NCBI RefSeq assembly: GCF_000166295.1
Contig: NC_017506.1
Coordinates: forward strand, 4,278,001 to 4,342,000
Origin: Marinobacter adhaerens HP15
Lineage (GTDB): Bacteria > Pseudomonadota > Gammaproteobacteria > Pseudomonadales > Oleiphilaceae
Direction of reading: 5' to 3'
Length of the DNA: 64,000 nt
The notes under the pieces are model-generated. The model was not told where the DNA came from. It was given only the letters and a program-made list of their open reading frames with translations, and did no database searches. Shown here in pieces: positions 43,425 to 52,264 of the stretch. A program made the position numbers and the translations under genes. Each line of letters begins with the position of its first letter. Within the stretch, counting starts at the first letter, position 1.

Positions 43425-44872
43425 GTCAGCGTATTCCGGTTACCGAGCTGACCCCGGACTTCCGGGGCCGCGCCGAAGAGGCCCTTGCGGACGGTCAGCT
43501 GCGCAACAATTTCCGTGTGGCCATGGACTCGCTGATGACCAAGCGGGCCAACGCCTTTCCAGATGCCGACGAGCGTGAAGGCCTGAGGGAACTGGGTAAC
43601 CGGATCAAGGCCGGTGCCCTTTCCCGTCTGCCGGATTTGCTGGAGCAGCTTGAACAGAAGCTCACTGAAAACGGTGTCAAGGTCCACTGGGCGGAGACCG
43701 TCGAGGAAGCCAACAGCCTGGTGCATGGCATCATCGAAGCCCGCAAGGGCAGCCAGGTGGTGAAAGGCAAGTCCATGGTCAGCGAAGAAATGGAGATGAA
43801 CGACTACCTGGCGGAGCGGGGCGTCGAATGCCTGGAATCCGACATGGGGGAATACATTGTTCAGCTCGACAACGAAAAGCCCTCCCACATCATCATGCCG
43901 GCGATCCACAAGAACGCGCGGCAGGTGTCCAAGCTGTTCCACGACAAACTGGGCGAGCCGGAGACCGAAGACGTTAACCAGCTGATCCAGATTGGTCGCC
44001 GGACCCTGCGCCGGAAATTCATGGAAGCGGATGTGGGTGTGTCCGGAGTGAACTTCGCCATCGCCGAAACCGGCACCTTGCTGCTGGTGGAAAACGAAGG
44101 CAACGGGCGCATGAGCACGACGGCGCCGCCCGTGCACATTGCGGTAACAGGCATTGAAAAAGTGGTTCCGAACCTGAGGGACGTGGTGCCCCTGGTGTCC
44201 CTGCTGACGCGCTCGGCCCTCGGCCAGCCCATTACCACCTACGTGAACCTGATCTCCGGCCCCCGCAAGCCCGACGAGCTGGATGGTCCGGAAGAGGTGC
44301 ACCTGGTGCTGCTGGATAACGGCCGCACCGGCGCTTTTGCCGATGCCCAGATGCGCCAGACCCTGAACTGCATCCGCTGCGGCGCCTGCATGAACCACTG
44401 CCCGGTGTATACCCGGGTGGGCGGCCACACCTACGGTGAGGTCTACCCAGGCCCGATTGGCAAGATCATCACACCTCACATGGCCGGCCTGGACAAGGTG
44501 CCGGACCACCCCAGTGCGTCTTCGCTGTGCGGAGCCTGCGGCGAAGTCTGCCCGGTCAAGATTCCCATTCCTGAACTTCTGCAGCGCCTACGTCAGGAGA
44601 ACGTGAAAAACCCGGAGCAACCGCAGCAGGTGAAAGGTGGCGGCGCCAAATATTCCCGGACGGAACGGTGGATCTGGCGTGGTTGGCAGATGCTGAATAC
44701 CCGGCCGGCGCTGTATCGCAGTTTTCTCTGGGCCGCGACCCGATTCCGGGCGCTGGCCCCGAAAAAAGCCGGCCCCTGGACCGAGAATCACAGTGCGCCG
44801 GTGCCCGCCCGCCGCTCCCTGCATGATCTGGCGGCCCGGCACCTTGACCAGAACGGAGGTCGGCCATCATGA
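43421..44872 (+). CDS. lutB: Lactate utilisation protein B (LldF/LutB)
   Basis: A 483-residue iron-sulfur protein. The N-terminal 300 residues are a LUD domain (VKGKSMVSEEMEMNDYLAER); two 4Fe-4S clusters are bound by CIRCGACMNHCPVY and LCGACGEVCPVKIPIPEL. The C-terminal tail is LutB-like. Part of the membrane-associated complex that oxidises L-lactate to pyruvate and passes electrons on. Start ATGA overlaps the lutA stop. Confidence 0.93.
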   Translation: MSQRIPVTELTPDFRGRAEEALADGQLRNNFRVAMDSLMTKRANAFPDADEREGLRELGNRIKAGALSRLPDLLEQLEQKLTENGVKVHWAETVEEANSLVHGIIEARKGSQVVKGKSMVSEEMEMNDYLAERGVECLESDMGEYIVQLDNEKPSHIIMPAIHKNARQVSKLFHDKLGEPETEDVNQLIQIGRRTLRRKFMEADVGVSGVNFAIAETGTLLLVENEGNGRMSTTAPPVHIAVTGIEKVVPNLRDVVPLVSLLTRSALGQPITTYVNLISGPRKPDELDGPEEVHLVLLDNGRTGAFADAQMRQTLNCIRCGACMNHCPVYTRVGGHTYGEVYPGPIGKIITPHMAGLDKVPDHPSASSLCGACGEVCPVKIPIPELLQRLRQENVKNPEQPQQVKGGGAKYSRTERWIWRGWQMLNTRPALYRSFLWAATRFRALAPKKAGPWTENHSAPVPARRSLHDLAARHLDQNGGRPS

Positions 44873-45540
44873 GCGCCCGCGCGAACATCCTTGGCAAATT
44901 GAGAAACAGCCTCGCCGGCACGACGCCCCGCCCCGACGAGTTTGATGAGCGGCTGGTTACAGCCCCCTGGCGGTACGCGCCGGAAGACCGGATCGAACGG
45001 TTGCGTAGCCTGATGGAAGCGGTCCACACTGAAGTGCATCCGTGCCGGTCTGACAACTGGCCGGAATTGGTGGCCGAACTTCTGAACAAACGCAACCTCA
45101 CCAACCTGTTGTGCGCCCCGTCGAAAGAACATGGCCGGGCGCTGCAGGCTTACTTCGAGGCCACGGAGCAGAAGGTCGAGTTATTGGCCTACGATCAGCC
45201 GGTGGAAGCCTGGAAAGAAGAGCTGTTCTGGAGCGTGGAGGCCAGCCTGACCGGCACCCTTGGCGGTATTGCCGCCACCGGCACGCTCGTGCTCTGGCCG
45301 GATTGCCATGAACCGCGGCTGATGAGCCTGGTGCCGCCGGTACATATTGCCCTGCTCAAGGCCAGCGAGATTCACGACAATCTGTATGACATGATGGTGG
45401 CTCAGGACTGGGCGGCCGGGCTGCCCACAAATGTTCTGCTGGTGTCTGGCCCGTCCAAGACCGCGGACATCGAACAGGTGCTGGCCTATGGCGCCCACGG
45501 CCCCCGTGAGCTCATTGTGCTGGTTCTGGAGGATGCATGA
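44869..45540 (+). CDS. lutC: Lactate utilisation protein C (LldG/LutC)
   Basis: A 223-residue LUD-domain protein, the third subunit of the L-lactate oxidation complex. SVEASLTGTLGGIAATGTLV and LVPPVHIALLKASEI, ending in LVSGPSKTADIEQVLAYGAH, are typical LutC motifs. It overlaps lutB and dld by four bases each. No metal cluster of its own is visible, as expected. Confidence 0.92.
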   Translation: MSARANILGKLRNSLAGTTPRPDEFDERLVTAPWRYAPEDRIERLRSLMEAVHTEVHPCRSDNWPELVAELLNKRNLTNLLCAPSKEHGRALQAYFEATEQKVELLAYDQPVEAWKEELFWSVEASLTGTLGGIAATGTLVLWPDCHEPRLMSLVPPVHIALLKASEIHDNLYDMMVAQDWAAGLPTNVLLVSGPSKTADIEQVLAYGAHGPRELIVLVLEDA

Positions 45541-48353
45541 CTTTTACCCCGGAAGTGTTGGCCAATATCCGGCAACGGATTCCCGAAAACCGGGTCTTTA
45601 ACGATCCGATGTCCACCCTTGCGTTCGGAACCGACGCCAGTTTCTACCGCCTGATCCCAAAGGTGGTGGTGCGGGTTCAGGATGAAGCAGAGGTTGTCGA
45701 TCTGCTGGCCATCGCCCGCCGCCACAAGGTGCCGGTGACCTTCCGGGCCGCCGGTACCAGCCTTTCCGGACAGGCGATCAGTGATTCGATCCTGATCGTT
45801 CTGGGCGATCAGTGGAACGGCCACGACATCCGGGAAGAAGGCCGCCAGATTCGTCTGCAACCGGGTGTGATCGGCGCTCAGGCGAATGCCTGGTTAGCAC
45901 CCAAGGGCTTCAAGATCGGACCGGATCCGGCGTCCATCAACGCCTGCAAGATTGGCGGCATTGTTGCGAACAATGCCAGCGGTATGTGCTGTGGTACGGC
46001 CCAGAACAGCTACCATACGCTGGCCGGAATGCGGCTGGTGCTGGCCGACGGGGCAGTGCTGGATACCGAGGATCCGGCAAGCGTTTCGGCGTTTCGCGAC
46101 AGCCACGGTGATCTGTTGGCGGCCCTGAAAAAACTGGCCATCAATACCCGGGAGAATCCCGAGCTGGCGGAGCGTATTCGTCATAAATACCGCCTGAAAA
46201 ACACCACCGGCCTGTCCCTGAACGCCCTGGTGGATTTTACCTGCCCACTCGACATCCTGACGCACCTGATGGTGGGCTCCGAAGGCACGCTGGGTTTCGT
46301 CAGCGCGGTAACCTACAACACCGTTCCCGAATATCCTGACAAAGCCACGGCCCTGTTGGTGTTCCGGGATGCGGAGAGCTGCTGCCGGGCAGCGTCGGCG
46401 CTGCGCTCACAACCGGTGGCGGCGGTGGAACTGCTGGATCGACGCAGCCTTCGTTCGGTGCAGTACAAGCCGGGCCTGCCGGACTGGATTCATGATCTGT
46501 CGGAAAGCGCCTGCGCGCTGCTTGTGGAGACCCGGGCGTCATCTTCGGAGATTCTGGATGAACAACTTACCCGAATCAGGCAGGCCCTCGCTGAGTTTCC
46601 GCTGGAGCAGCAGGTGGACTTTACCCGCGACGCCAAAGTGTCCGACCAGCTCTGGGCCATTCGCAAGGGCACATTCCCCGCCGTAGGCGCGGTGCGTCCG
46701 AACGGTACGACCGTAATCATTGAGGATGTGACCTTTCCTATCGATCAGCTTTCCGAGGGAGTCACCCGTCTTCAGGCGCTGTTCGTCAAGCATGGCTATG
46801 ACGACGCGATCATCTTTGGCCATGCCCTTGAAGGAAATCTGCACTTCGTGTTCCCCCAGGGCTTCGATGACCCAGCGGAAGTCGCTCGCTACGAAGCCTT
46901 TATGCAGGATGTGGCACAACTCGTCGCCGTGGAATTCGGCGGTTCTCTGAAAGCGGAACATGGCACCGGTCGCAACATGGCGCCCTTCGTGGAACTGGAA
47001 TGGGGGCATGATGCCTGGCAGTTGATGTGGCAGATCAAGCGGCTACTGGACCCGGAGAACCTGCTCAACCCGGACGTGGTGCTCTCGGAAGATCCGCAGA
47101 TCCACCTCAAGAATCTAAAGCCTCTGCCGGAGGCGGATCCGCTGGTGGACAAGTGCATCGAATGTGGCTTCTGTGAGCCGGTGTGTCCGTCTGAAGGGCT
47201 GACCCTGTCGCCTCGTCAGCGCATCGTGATCTGGCGGGACATCCAGGCCCGCCGCCGTGTCGGTGAAGATACTGCCGAGCTGGAAAAAGCGTATCAGTAC
47301 CATGGCCTGGATACCTGTGCCGCGACCGGTCTCTGCGCCCAGCGATGCCCGGTGGGTATCAATACCGGCGATCTGGTGCGCAAGCTGCGCAGTGAAAAGG
47401 CCACCGGTCAATCCATGGCCAATCAGTTGGCAAAGCATTTTGCCGGCGCCTTGAAAGCCACCCGTTTTGTGCTGGCCAGCGCATCAATGGCCGAAAGACT
47501 GCTGGGTGCGCCACTGCTGACCCGGCTCAGTGGCGGCGTTCGCAAGGTGTCTGGTGGTCGGGTAGCCCAGTGGGATCCGAGTCTGCCCCAGCCGGTGCGG
47601 TTTGTTTCACCGAAAGCGCCGGAACCGTCCGATGGCCGGCCCCGGGTGGTGTATCTGGCGGCCTGTGTGTCCCGGACCATGGGCCCGGCGCGGGGCGATA
47701 AGGCGCAGGAGCCGCTGATCGATGTCACTCGACGGCTGCTGGAGAAGGGCGGCTACCAGGTGGTGTATCCGGAGGCCCTGGACAGCCTGTGTTGTGGCCA
47801 GCCATTTGCCTCCAAGGGCTATCCGAACCAGGCGGCGACCAAGAAAGATGAGCTGATTTCGGCGCTGTTGCGGGCCAGCCGGAATGGCGTTGATCCGATC
47901 TACTGCGACACCAGCCCCTGTACACTGCAGATCCGCGAAGCCGCCGAAGAAGCCGGCCTGACGCTGTTTGATCCTGTCCGGTTCATTCGGGATCATCTAT
48001 ACGAGCGTCTGGACTTCGAGCCGGAGCAGACCCCGCTGGCGGTGCACGTCACCTGCAGCACCCAGCACCTTGGGGAGTCGCAGGGACTGATCGATATCGC
48101 CCGGCGGTGCAGCACCCAGGTGGTGGTGCCCGAGGGTATCCACTGCTGTGGCTTTGCCGGCGACAAGGGCTTCAATGTGCCCGAGCTGAATGCCCATTCT
48201 CTGAAGACACTGGCAGAGCAGACGGCCGGCTGCGAGGAAGGAATATCCACCAGCCGAACCTGCGAAATCGGGCTCAGCCGGCACAGCGGTATCGACTATC
48301 ACGGCCTCGTGTATCTGGTTGACCGGGTCACGAGGCCGCGAGCAACTGCCTAG
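45537..48353 (+). CDS. dld: D-lactate dehydrogenase, Dld-II type (FAD- and Fe-S-binding)
   Basis: A 938-residue fusion of a GlcD-like flavoprotein and a GlcF-like iron-sulfur protein. N-terminal FAD-binding PCMH domain (FRAAGTSLSGQAISDSILI, KIGGIVANNASGMCCGTAQN), FAD-linked oxidase C-terminal domain (about 260-520), two 4Fe-4S sites (CIECGFCEPVCPS and CAATGLCAQRCPV) and two C-terminal CCG domains (LDSLCCGQPFASKGY, IHCCGFAGDKGF). This matches quinone-linked D-lactate dehydrogenases of Pseudomonas. Together with LutABC it lets the cell use both lactate isomers. No lactate permease gene is in the window. Confidence 0.92.
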   Translation: MTFTPEVLANIRQRIPENRVFNDPMSTLAFGTDASFYRLIPKVVVRVQDEAEVVDLLAIARRHKVPVTFRAAGTSLSGQAISDSILIVLGDQWNGHDIREEGRQIRLQPGVIGAQANAWLAPKGFKIGPDPASINACKIGGIVANNASGMCCGTAQNSYHTLAGMRLVLADGAVLDTEDPASVSAFRDSHGDLLAALKKLAINTRENPELAERIRHKYRLKNTTGLSLNALVDFTCPLDILTHLMVGSEGTLGFVSAVTYNTVPEYPDKATALLVFRDAESCCRAASALRSQPVAAVELLDRRSLRSVQYKPGLPDWIHDLSESACALLVETRASSSEILDEQLTRIRQALAEFPLEQQVDFTRDAKVSDQLWAIRKGTFPAVGAVRPNGTTVIIEDVTFPIDQLSEGVTRLQALFVKHGYDDAIIFGHALEGNLHFVFPQGFDDPAEVARYEAFMQDVAQLVAVEFGGSLKAEHGTGRNMAPFVELEWGHDAWQLMWQIKRLLDPENLLNPDVVLSEDPQIHLKNLKPLPEADPLVDKCIECGFCEPVCPSEGLTLSPRQRIVIWRDIQARRRVGEDTAELEKAYQYHGLDTCAATGLCAQRCPVGINTGDLVRKLRSEKATGQSMANQLAKHFAGALKATRFVLASASMAERLLGAPLLTRLSGGVRKVSGGRVAQWDPSLPQPVRFVSPKAPEPSDGRPRVVYLAACVSRTMGPARGDKAQEPLIDVTRRLLEKGGYQVVYPEALDSLCCGQPFASKGYPNQAATKKDELISALLRASRNGVDPIYCDTSPCTLQIREAAEEAGLTLFDPVRFIRDHLYERLDFEPEQTPLAVHVTCSTQHLGESQGLIDIARRCSTQVVVPEGIHCCGFAGDKGFNVPELNAHSLKTLAEQTAGCEEGISTSRTCEIGLSRHSGIDYHGLVYLVDRVTRPRATA

Positions 48354-48356
48354 CGG

Positions 48357-49094
48357 TTATTTCATCTCGAAGCCGCATTTGCGCAGGAAGTCGCGCATGT
48401 GCGGTCGCAGTTTCGAGGTGAACAGCGGCTTGAGCTGCTCAGACCAGGTAGTGTCCTTGTTGCCACCGGTGCGTTCCCGATAGTACTCGTTCATGGTGCG
48501 ATCGAACCCGGCGACCAGCTCCTCGTCCCGTGCATCGGAATAGTAATCTTCCCTGAGAATCGCCTCCACCGGCAGACGTGGCTTAACCTCCGGGTTCTGG
48601 TCCGGGTAGCCCAGGCACATACCGAACACCGGATAGACATGTTCGGGAAGCCGGAGAATTTCGCTAATGTCCGCGGGGTTGTTGCGTATGCCCCCGATAT
48701 AGCACAGACCCAGCCCCTCTGATTCCGCGGCGATGGCCACGTTCTGGGCCATCAGGCTTGTGTCGATGGTGGCAACCAGAAGCTGCTCAGTCATCCCCCG
48801 CACCACGTCTGCCCCGGCCCGTCCGGCGGCATCGGTAGAGCGCCGCATGTCGGCACAGAACACCAGAAAGTCCGAGCAATCGGCGATGTAGTCCTGTCCG
48901 CCCGCGAGTTCGGCGATTTTCCGGCGGTTCTCCGGATCAATCACGTGAATGATTGAATACGCCTGCACGTGGTTCGAGGTGGCGGCGCACTGGCCGGCGC
49001 GGATCAGCTCCCGGAGCAGGTCCTCGGGAATTTTCTTGCCGGTAAATTTGCGTATCGAACGATGGGATTTCAGAAGTTCTATGGTCGGATTCAT
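48357..49094 (-). CDS. NfsA-like NADPH-dependent nitroreductase
   Basis: A 245-residue FMN-binding nitroreductase. LLKSHRSIRKFTGKKIPEDL at the N-terminus, AATSNHVQAYSIIHV, and MCLGYPDQNPEVKPRLPVEA are signatures of the NfsA/FrxA-type oxygen-insensitive nitroreductases. Such enzymes reduce nitro compounds and quinones with NADPH. The start at 49094 fits family alignment but lacks a good ribosome-binding site; ATG at 49115 or 49139 is possible. It is convergent with dld, three bases apart. Confidence 0.87.
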   Translation of the reverse strand: MNPTIELLKSHRSIRKFTGKKIPEDLLRELIRAGQCAATSNHVQAYSIIHVIDPENRRKIAELAGGQDYIADCSDFLVFCADMRRSTDAAGRAGADVVRGMTEQLLVATIDTSLMAQNVAIAAESEGLGLCYIGGIRNNPADISEILRLPEHVYPVFGMCLGYPDQNPEVKPRLPVEAILREDYYSDARDEELVAGFDRTMNEYYRERTGGNKDTTWSEQLKPLFTSKLRPHMRDFLRKCGFEMK

Positions 49095-49235
49095 GGGGTC
49101 TCGCAGTGAGTGCATGGATGTCGAGTCAATCTGTGACAATTATCATACCAAACGCTACATGGCACGTGCGCAGGCCTGGGCGGGAAGCTGATACCCTGAC
49201 GAATCCCATTGTATAGCCTGGAACGCTGTGCCTTT

Positions 49236-50426
49236 ATGGATCTGAACATGCACCTGCCAACGCTGCTGGTCACTTCGATCATGATTAACCTCCTGATCGG
49301 CGGCATGCTCTGGGCAATCTACCATCTTCGCCACCGTGAACGTTGTTTCCTGCTCTGGGCGCTGGCCTGTCTCACTTTTGTGGCGGGCACGGCGTTAGCG
49401 GTAGTTAATGAGGTAACCGAAGCGCCCGCGCTCATGCAGTTTACGGTTCATCTGGCGCTTGGCGGGTCTCCCTTGTTGCTCCTCGCAGGGATACATGCCC
49501 TGATGCAGTTGCCCATGGCAGGCACCCGAGGTGCCTCCCGGTTTTTGTACGGAGCGTCTCTAGTCTATCTGTTCGGTTTGGTTGTGAGCACAGGGTGGGA
49601 TCCGGTGGCTGCCAGATTCCTCACGGCACTTTTCTCCGCACTGGTCTTTAGCCTGGCGATCTATCGTCTGGCTTCCATTGAACGCAAACCGCGGCTGCCG
49701 CTGCGGATCCTGCAAACGCTGTTCGGCATCCACGGTACCCTCATGATGGCCCAGGTACTGGTGATTGCAGTCTCCGTGACAGGAAGTGCCCCGCTGGATC
49801 TGCACGGGCTGCTGAAACTGATTCTGGTGAACCACCTGTTGCTGGTGAGTGCGACGGCCATGGCGCTTCCGTTGCTGGCATTTACCCGTGCCGAACAGGC
49901 CCTGGTCGCGCTGGCAGAGCGAGACGGCCTTACTCAACTGTTCAATCGACGGGCCTTTTACCGGGAGGGTAATCTGGCGTTTGAAAAGGCGCGGGAAGAC
50001 GGCTCACTGATCACCGTTCTCATGATCGACCTCGATCACTTCAAGCAGATCAACGACCGCTGGGGGCACGCCACTGGCGACGAGGTACTGAGAATTGTGG
50101 CGAACCTGATGAAAGCGGAACTCCGGGATGATGACATCATTGGCCGTGTTGGCGGGGAAGAATTTGCGGCCGTGCTTCGTAATAACAACCGCGAGGCGAT
50201 TGAAGCTGTAACCGGGCGGCTGTTACAGCGCATTGTTGAGGCCGGTCGCGGGGTTGACGGTGTTCCGGTTCATCTGTCGGCAAGCATCGGAGGCGCCTCT
50301 CTTGCTCTCGAACATGCTGCCTTCTCAGACGTGATGGCTTCCGCGGACAGGGCGCTTTATCAGGCCAAGCACAATGGCCGCAACCGGGCCGAATTCGTAA
50401 CGGCGTCAGCAGCCGCGAAACCCTGA
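49236..50426 (+). CDS. Membrane-bound GGDEF diguanylate cyclase
   Basis: A 396-residue protein with an N-terminal membrane domain of about six hydrophobic helices (about 5-215) and a C-terminal GGDEF domain. MIDLDHFKQINDRWGHATGD and VGGEEF are intact and an RxxD site (RDDD) lies five residues before the signature, so the cyclase should be active and feedback-inhibited. The sensor part matches no family I can name. The ATG at 49236 was taken over an upstream in-frame TTG. Its end overlaps the convergent crotonase gene by 21 bases. Confidence 0.87.
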   Translation: MDLNMHLPTLLVTSIMINLLIGGMLWAIYHLRHRERCFLLWALACLTFVAGTALAVVNEVTEAPALMQFTVHLALGGSPLLLLAGIHALMQLPMAGTRGASRFLYGASLVYLFGLVVSTGWDPVAARFLTALFSALVFSLAIYRLASIERKPRLPLRILQTLFGIHGTLMMAQVLVIAVSVTGSAPLDLHGLLKLILVNHLLLVSATAMALPLLAFTRAEQALVALAERDGLTQLFNRRAFYREGNLAFEKAREDGSLITVLMIDLDHFKQINDRWGHATGDEVLRIVANLMKAELRDDDIIGRVGGEEFAAVLRNNNREAIEAVTGRLLQRIVEAGRGVDGVPVHLSASIGGASLALEHAAFSDVMASADRALYQAKHNGRNRAEFVTASAAAKP

Positions 50427-51200
50427 CGGCCGTTTGGCCAGAAACGCCGACACGCCCTCGGCAAAATCCTCGGTTCGGGTCATTTCAAGGAAGGCCACGC
50501 GCTCTGCCTCCAGATGGGCGGCCAACCGGTCACCGTTGGCACGATCGATCAGTTGGCGAAAGGCACCGAAGGCCCGAGTCGGTCCCTTGGCGACTTTTTC
50601 GATCATCCGGTTCACCCGGCTCTCGAATTCGCTGGCCGGGACGACCTCGTTGACCATTCCCCAGTCTTTTGCTTCGCCGGCATTCAAGGTCCGTCCCAGC
50701 AACATCAGCTCCGCCGCGCGACCAGCGCCCAACTTGTGGGCCAGGGCCCAGCTGCCGCCGCAATCCGGAACCGCGCCAATACCGTTGTAGGCGACCAGAA
50801 ATTTCGCGTCTTCCTCGGCGATCACCAGATCGGCCATCAGCGTGAGACTGAGCCCTGCGCCGGCGGCGACGCCCCTGACCGCAGCGATAACCGGTGCGTC
50901 CATGCTGCGAAGAAGCAGGATGGCGGGATTGACGGCATCCAGGATCGCGCCTATCGCTTTGCCTGCCTGCTCTGACGTTCCGGCCATGCTGGACACGTCT
51001 CCGCCGGCCATGAACGCTCGCCCTGCGCCTGCCAGGACAATGCAGCGAACGCCGGAAAGGCTATTAATATGCTCGACTGCCGCAAGAAAGGCCTCTGCGA
51101 GGGGTACATTGATGGCGTTCAGGGCTTCGGGGCGATTAAAGGTCAACCTGGCTACCCCTGTTCCGGCATCAAAAGCGGTGGTTACCAGCGTGTCTGTCAT
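50406..51200 (-). CDS. Enoyl-CoA hydratase/isomerase family protein (PaaG-like)
   Basis: A 264-residue crotonase. Oxyanion-hole segments are GRAFMAGGDVSSMAG and RGVAAGAGLSLTLMADL. The active-site loop is NGIGAVPDCGGSWALAHK, with Asp where isomerases of the PaaG type have their catalytic acid, so isomerase or ring-modifying activity is plausible. It is divergent from the liv-type operon that ends in an acyl-CoA synthetase, which suggests a shared carboxylic-acid pathway, but this is inference. Confidence 0.85.
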   Translation of the reverse strand: MTDTLVTTAFDAGTGVARLTFNRPEALNAINVPLAEAFLAAVEHINSLSGVRCIVLAGAGRAFMAGGDVSSMAGTSEQAGKAIGAILDAVNPAILLLRSMDAPVIAAVRGVAAGAGLSLTLMADLVIAEEDAKFLVAYNGIGAVPDCGGSWALAHKLGAGRAAELMLLGRTLNAGEAKDWGMVNEVVPASEFESRVNRMIEKVAKGPTRAFGAFRQLIDRANGDRLAAHLEAERVAFLEMTRTEDFAEGVSAFLAKRPSGFRGC

Positions 51201-51328
51201 GATGAATCGCCCTCCCTGTTCGGCAGGTCTGAAGATCAGAAACCTGCGTAATGATGATGGTTGTCGTTCGGGTATCAGGATAGAGCGGTTTGCCTAATGT
51301 TGCCTGAATGGACTACTTTAAATCTGGA

Positions 51329-51344
51329 TCGGGGTTAACCCCGA
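51329..51344. promoter_or_regulatory. 16-base perfect palindrome upstream of the liv-type operon
   Basis: TCGGGGTTAACCCCGA is a perfect palindrome in the 248-base gap between the divergent crotonase gene and livG. It is a candidate operator; no matching regulator is encoded nearby and no T-run follows, so a terminator is unlikely. Confidence 0.5.
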
Positions 51345-51420
51345 CGACAAGAAAAACAAAATTACAATCATCTTCGGGCGTGAGATGGGTATCGGCAGGG
51401 CGTGTTCACGTGCCTGACTA

Positions 51421-51444
51421 CCCGGCGCCAGGGGTGCCGGGAGG
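51421..51444 (+). promoter_or_regulatory. Hairpin overlapping the livG ribosome-binding site
   Basis: CCCGGCGCC and GGTGCCGGG pair over nine positions (one G-U) with an AGG loop. The right arm ends inside GGGAGG (51439-51444), the Shine-Dalgarno sequence of the GTG start at 51449. Pairing would hide half of it, so translation of livG may be damped or regulated. Confidence 0.55.
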
Positions 51445-51448
51445 TATA

Positions 51449-52264
51449 GTGAGCATCCTTGAGATCAGTAACCTGTCTCTGTCGTTTGGTGGTGTGAAGG
51501 CGCTGCAGGACGTGAGCTTTCGGGTGCCTGAAAACACGGTAACCACCATTATCGGCCCGAACGGCGCCGGCAAAACATCGCTGTTCAACTGCATTTCCGG
51601 CTTCTACAAACCCCAGCAGGGCACCATCCGCTATCAGGGGCAGACGCTGCCGGGCAGTATCAAGCCGCCGAAACGGGCAGCATTGGGCCTTGCCCGAACC
51701 TTCCAGAACATTGCCCTGTTCCGGGGTATGACCGTCCTGGACAATATCAAGCTGGGCGCCCACGTGCACATGAAGAGCGGACTGCTCAGTGCGCTGGCCT
51801 ATTTCGGCCCCGCCCGGCGTGAGGAAATGGCTGTCCGTAAGGATGTGGAAGAGCGCATCATCGATTTCCTCGAGATAGACCACATCCGTCGCCAGCCGGT
51901 TGCGAGCCTTTCCTACGGCCTCCAGAAGCGGGTCGAGCTTGCCCGGGCGCTGGCCATGCAGCCGAAAGTCTTGATGCTGGATGAGCCGGTGGCGGGTATG
52001 AATCGGGAGGAAAAGGAAGACATGGCCCGCTTTATTCTCGATATTCGGGAAGAGTGGGGTGTCACCGTGCTGATGGTGGAGCACGACATGGGCATGGTCA
52101 TGGATATTTCCGACCACATCGCGGTGCTCAACTTTGGTCAGGTCATCACCGAAGGCCTTCCTGCAGACGTCCAGAACAACCCCGAGGTTATCAAGGCTTA
52201 CCTGGGCAACAGTGATATCGAGAGCCTTCGCAAAAAGCTCAATGCCGAGGGGGAGGCCGCCTGA
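51449..52264 (+). CDS. livG: HAAT-type ABC transporter ATPase (LivG-like; GTG start)
   Basis: A 271-residue LivG-type ATPase. Walker A is IGPNGAGKTS, the signature region ASLSYGLQKRVELARAL, Walker B VLMLDEPVAGMN and the switch MVEHDMGMVMDI; the C-terminal INTEG-type tail of LivG follows. The start was set at GTG 51449 (MSILEISNL by family) with GGGAGG four bases upstream. First gene of livGHMKF-acs. The substrate class is branched-chain amino acids or, in many related clusters, other carboxylates; not decidable here. Confidence 0.9.
   Translation: MSILEISNLSLSFGGVKALQDVSFRVPENTVTTIIGPNGAGKTSLFNCISGFYKPQQGTIRYQGQTLPGSIKPPKRAALGLARTFQNIALFRGMTVLDNIKLGAHVHMKSGLLSALAYFGPARREEMAVRKDVEERIIDFLEIDHIRRQPVASLSYGLQKRVELARALAMQPKVLMLDEPVAGMNREEKEDMARFILDIREEWGVTVLMVEHDMGMVMDISDHIAVLNFGQVITEGLPADVQNNPEVIKAYLGNSDIESLRKKLNAEGEAA

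Noticed and set aside
43166..44509. A 447-residue open frame antisense to lutB
   Set aside because: It lies wholly within a clear iron-sulfur protein gene; the product is rich in His, Gly and Val without motifs, a shadow of biased codon use.
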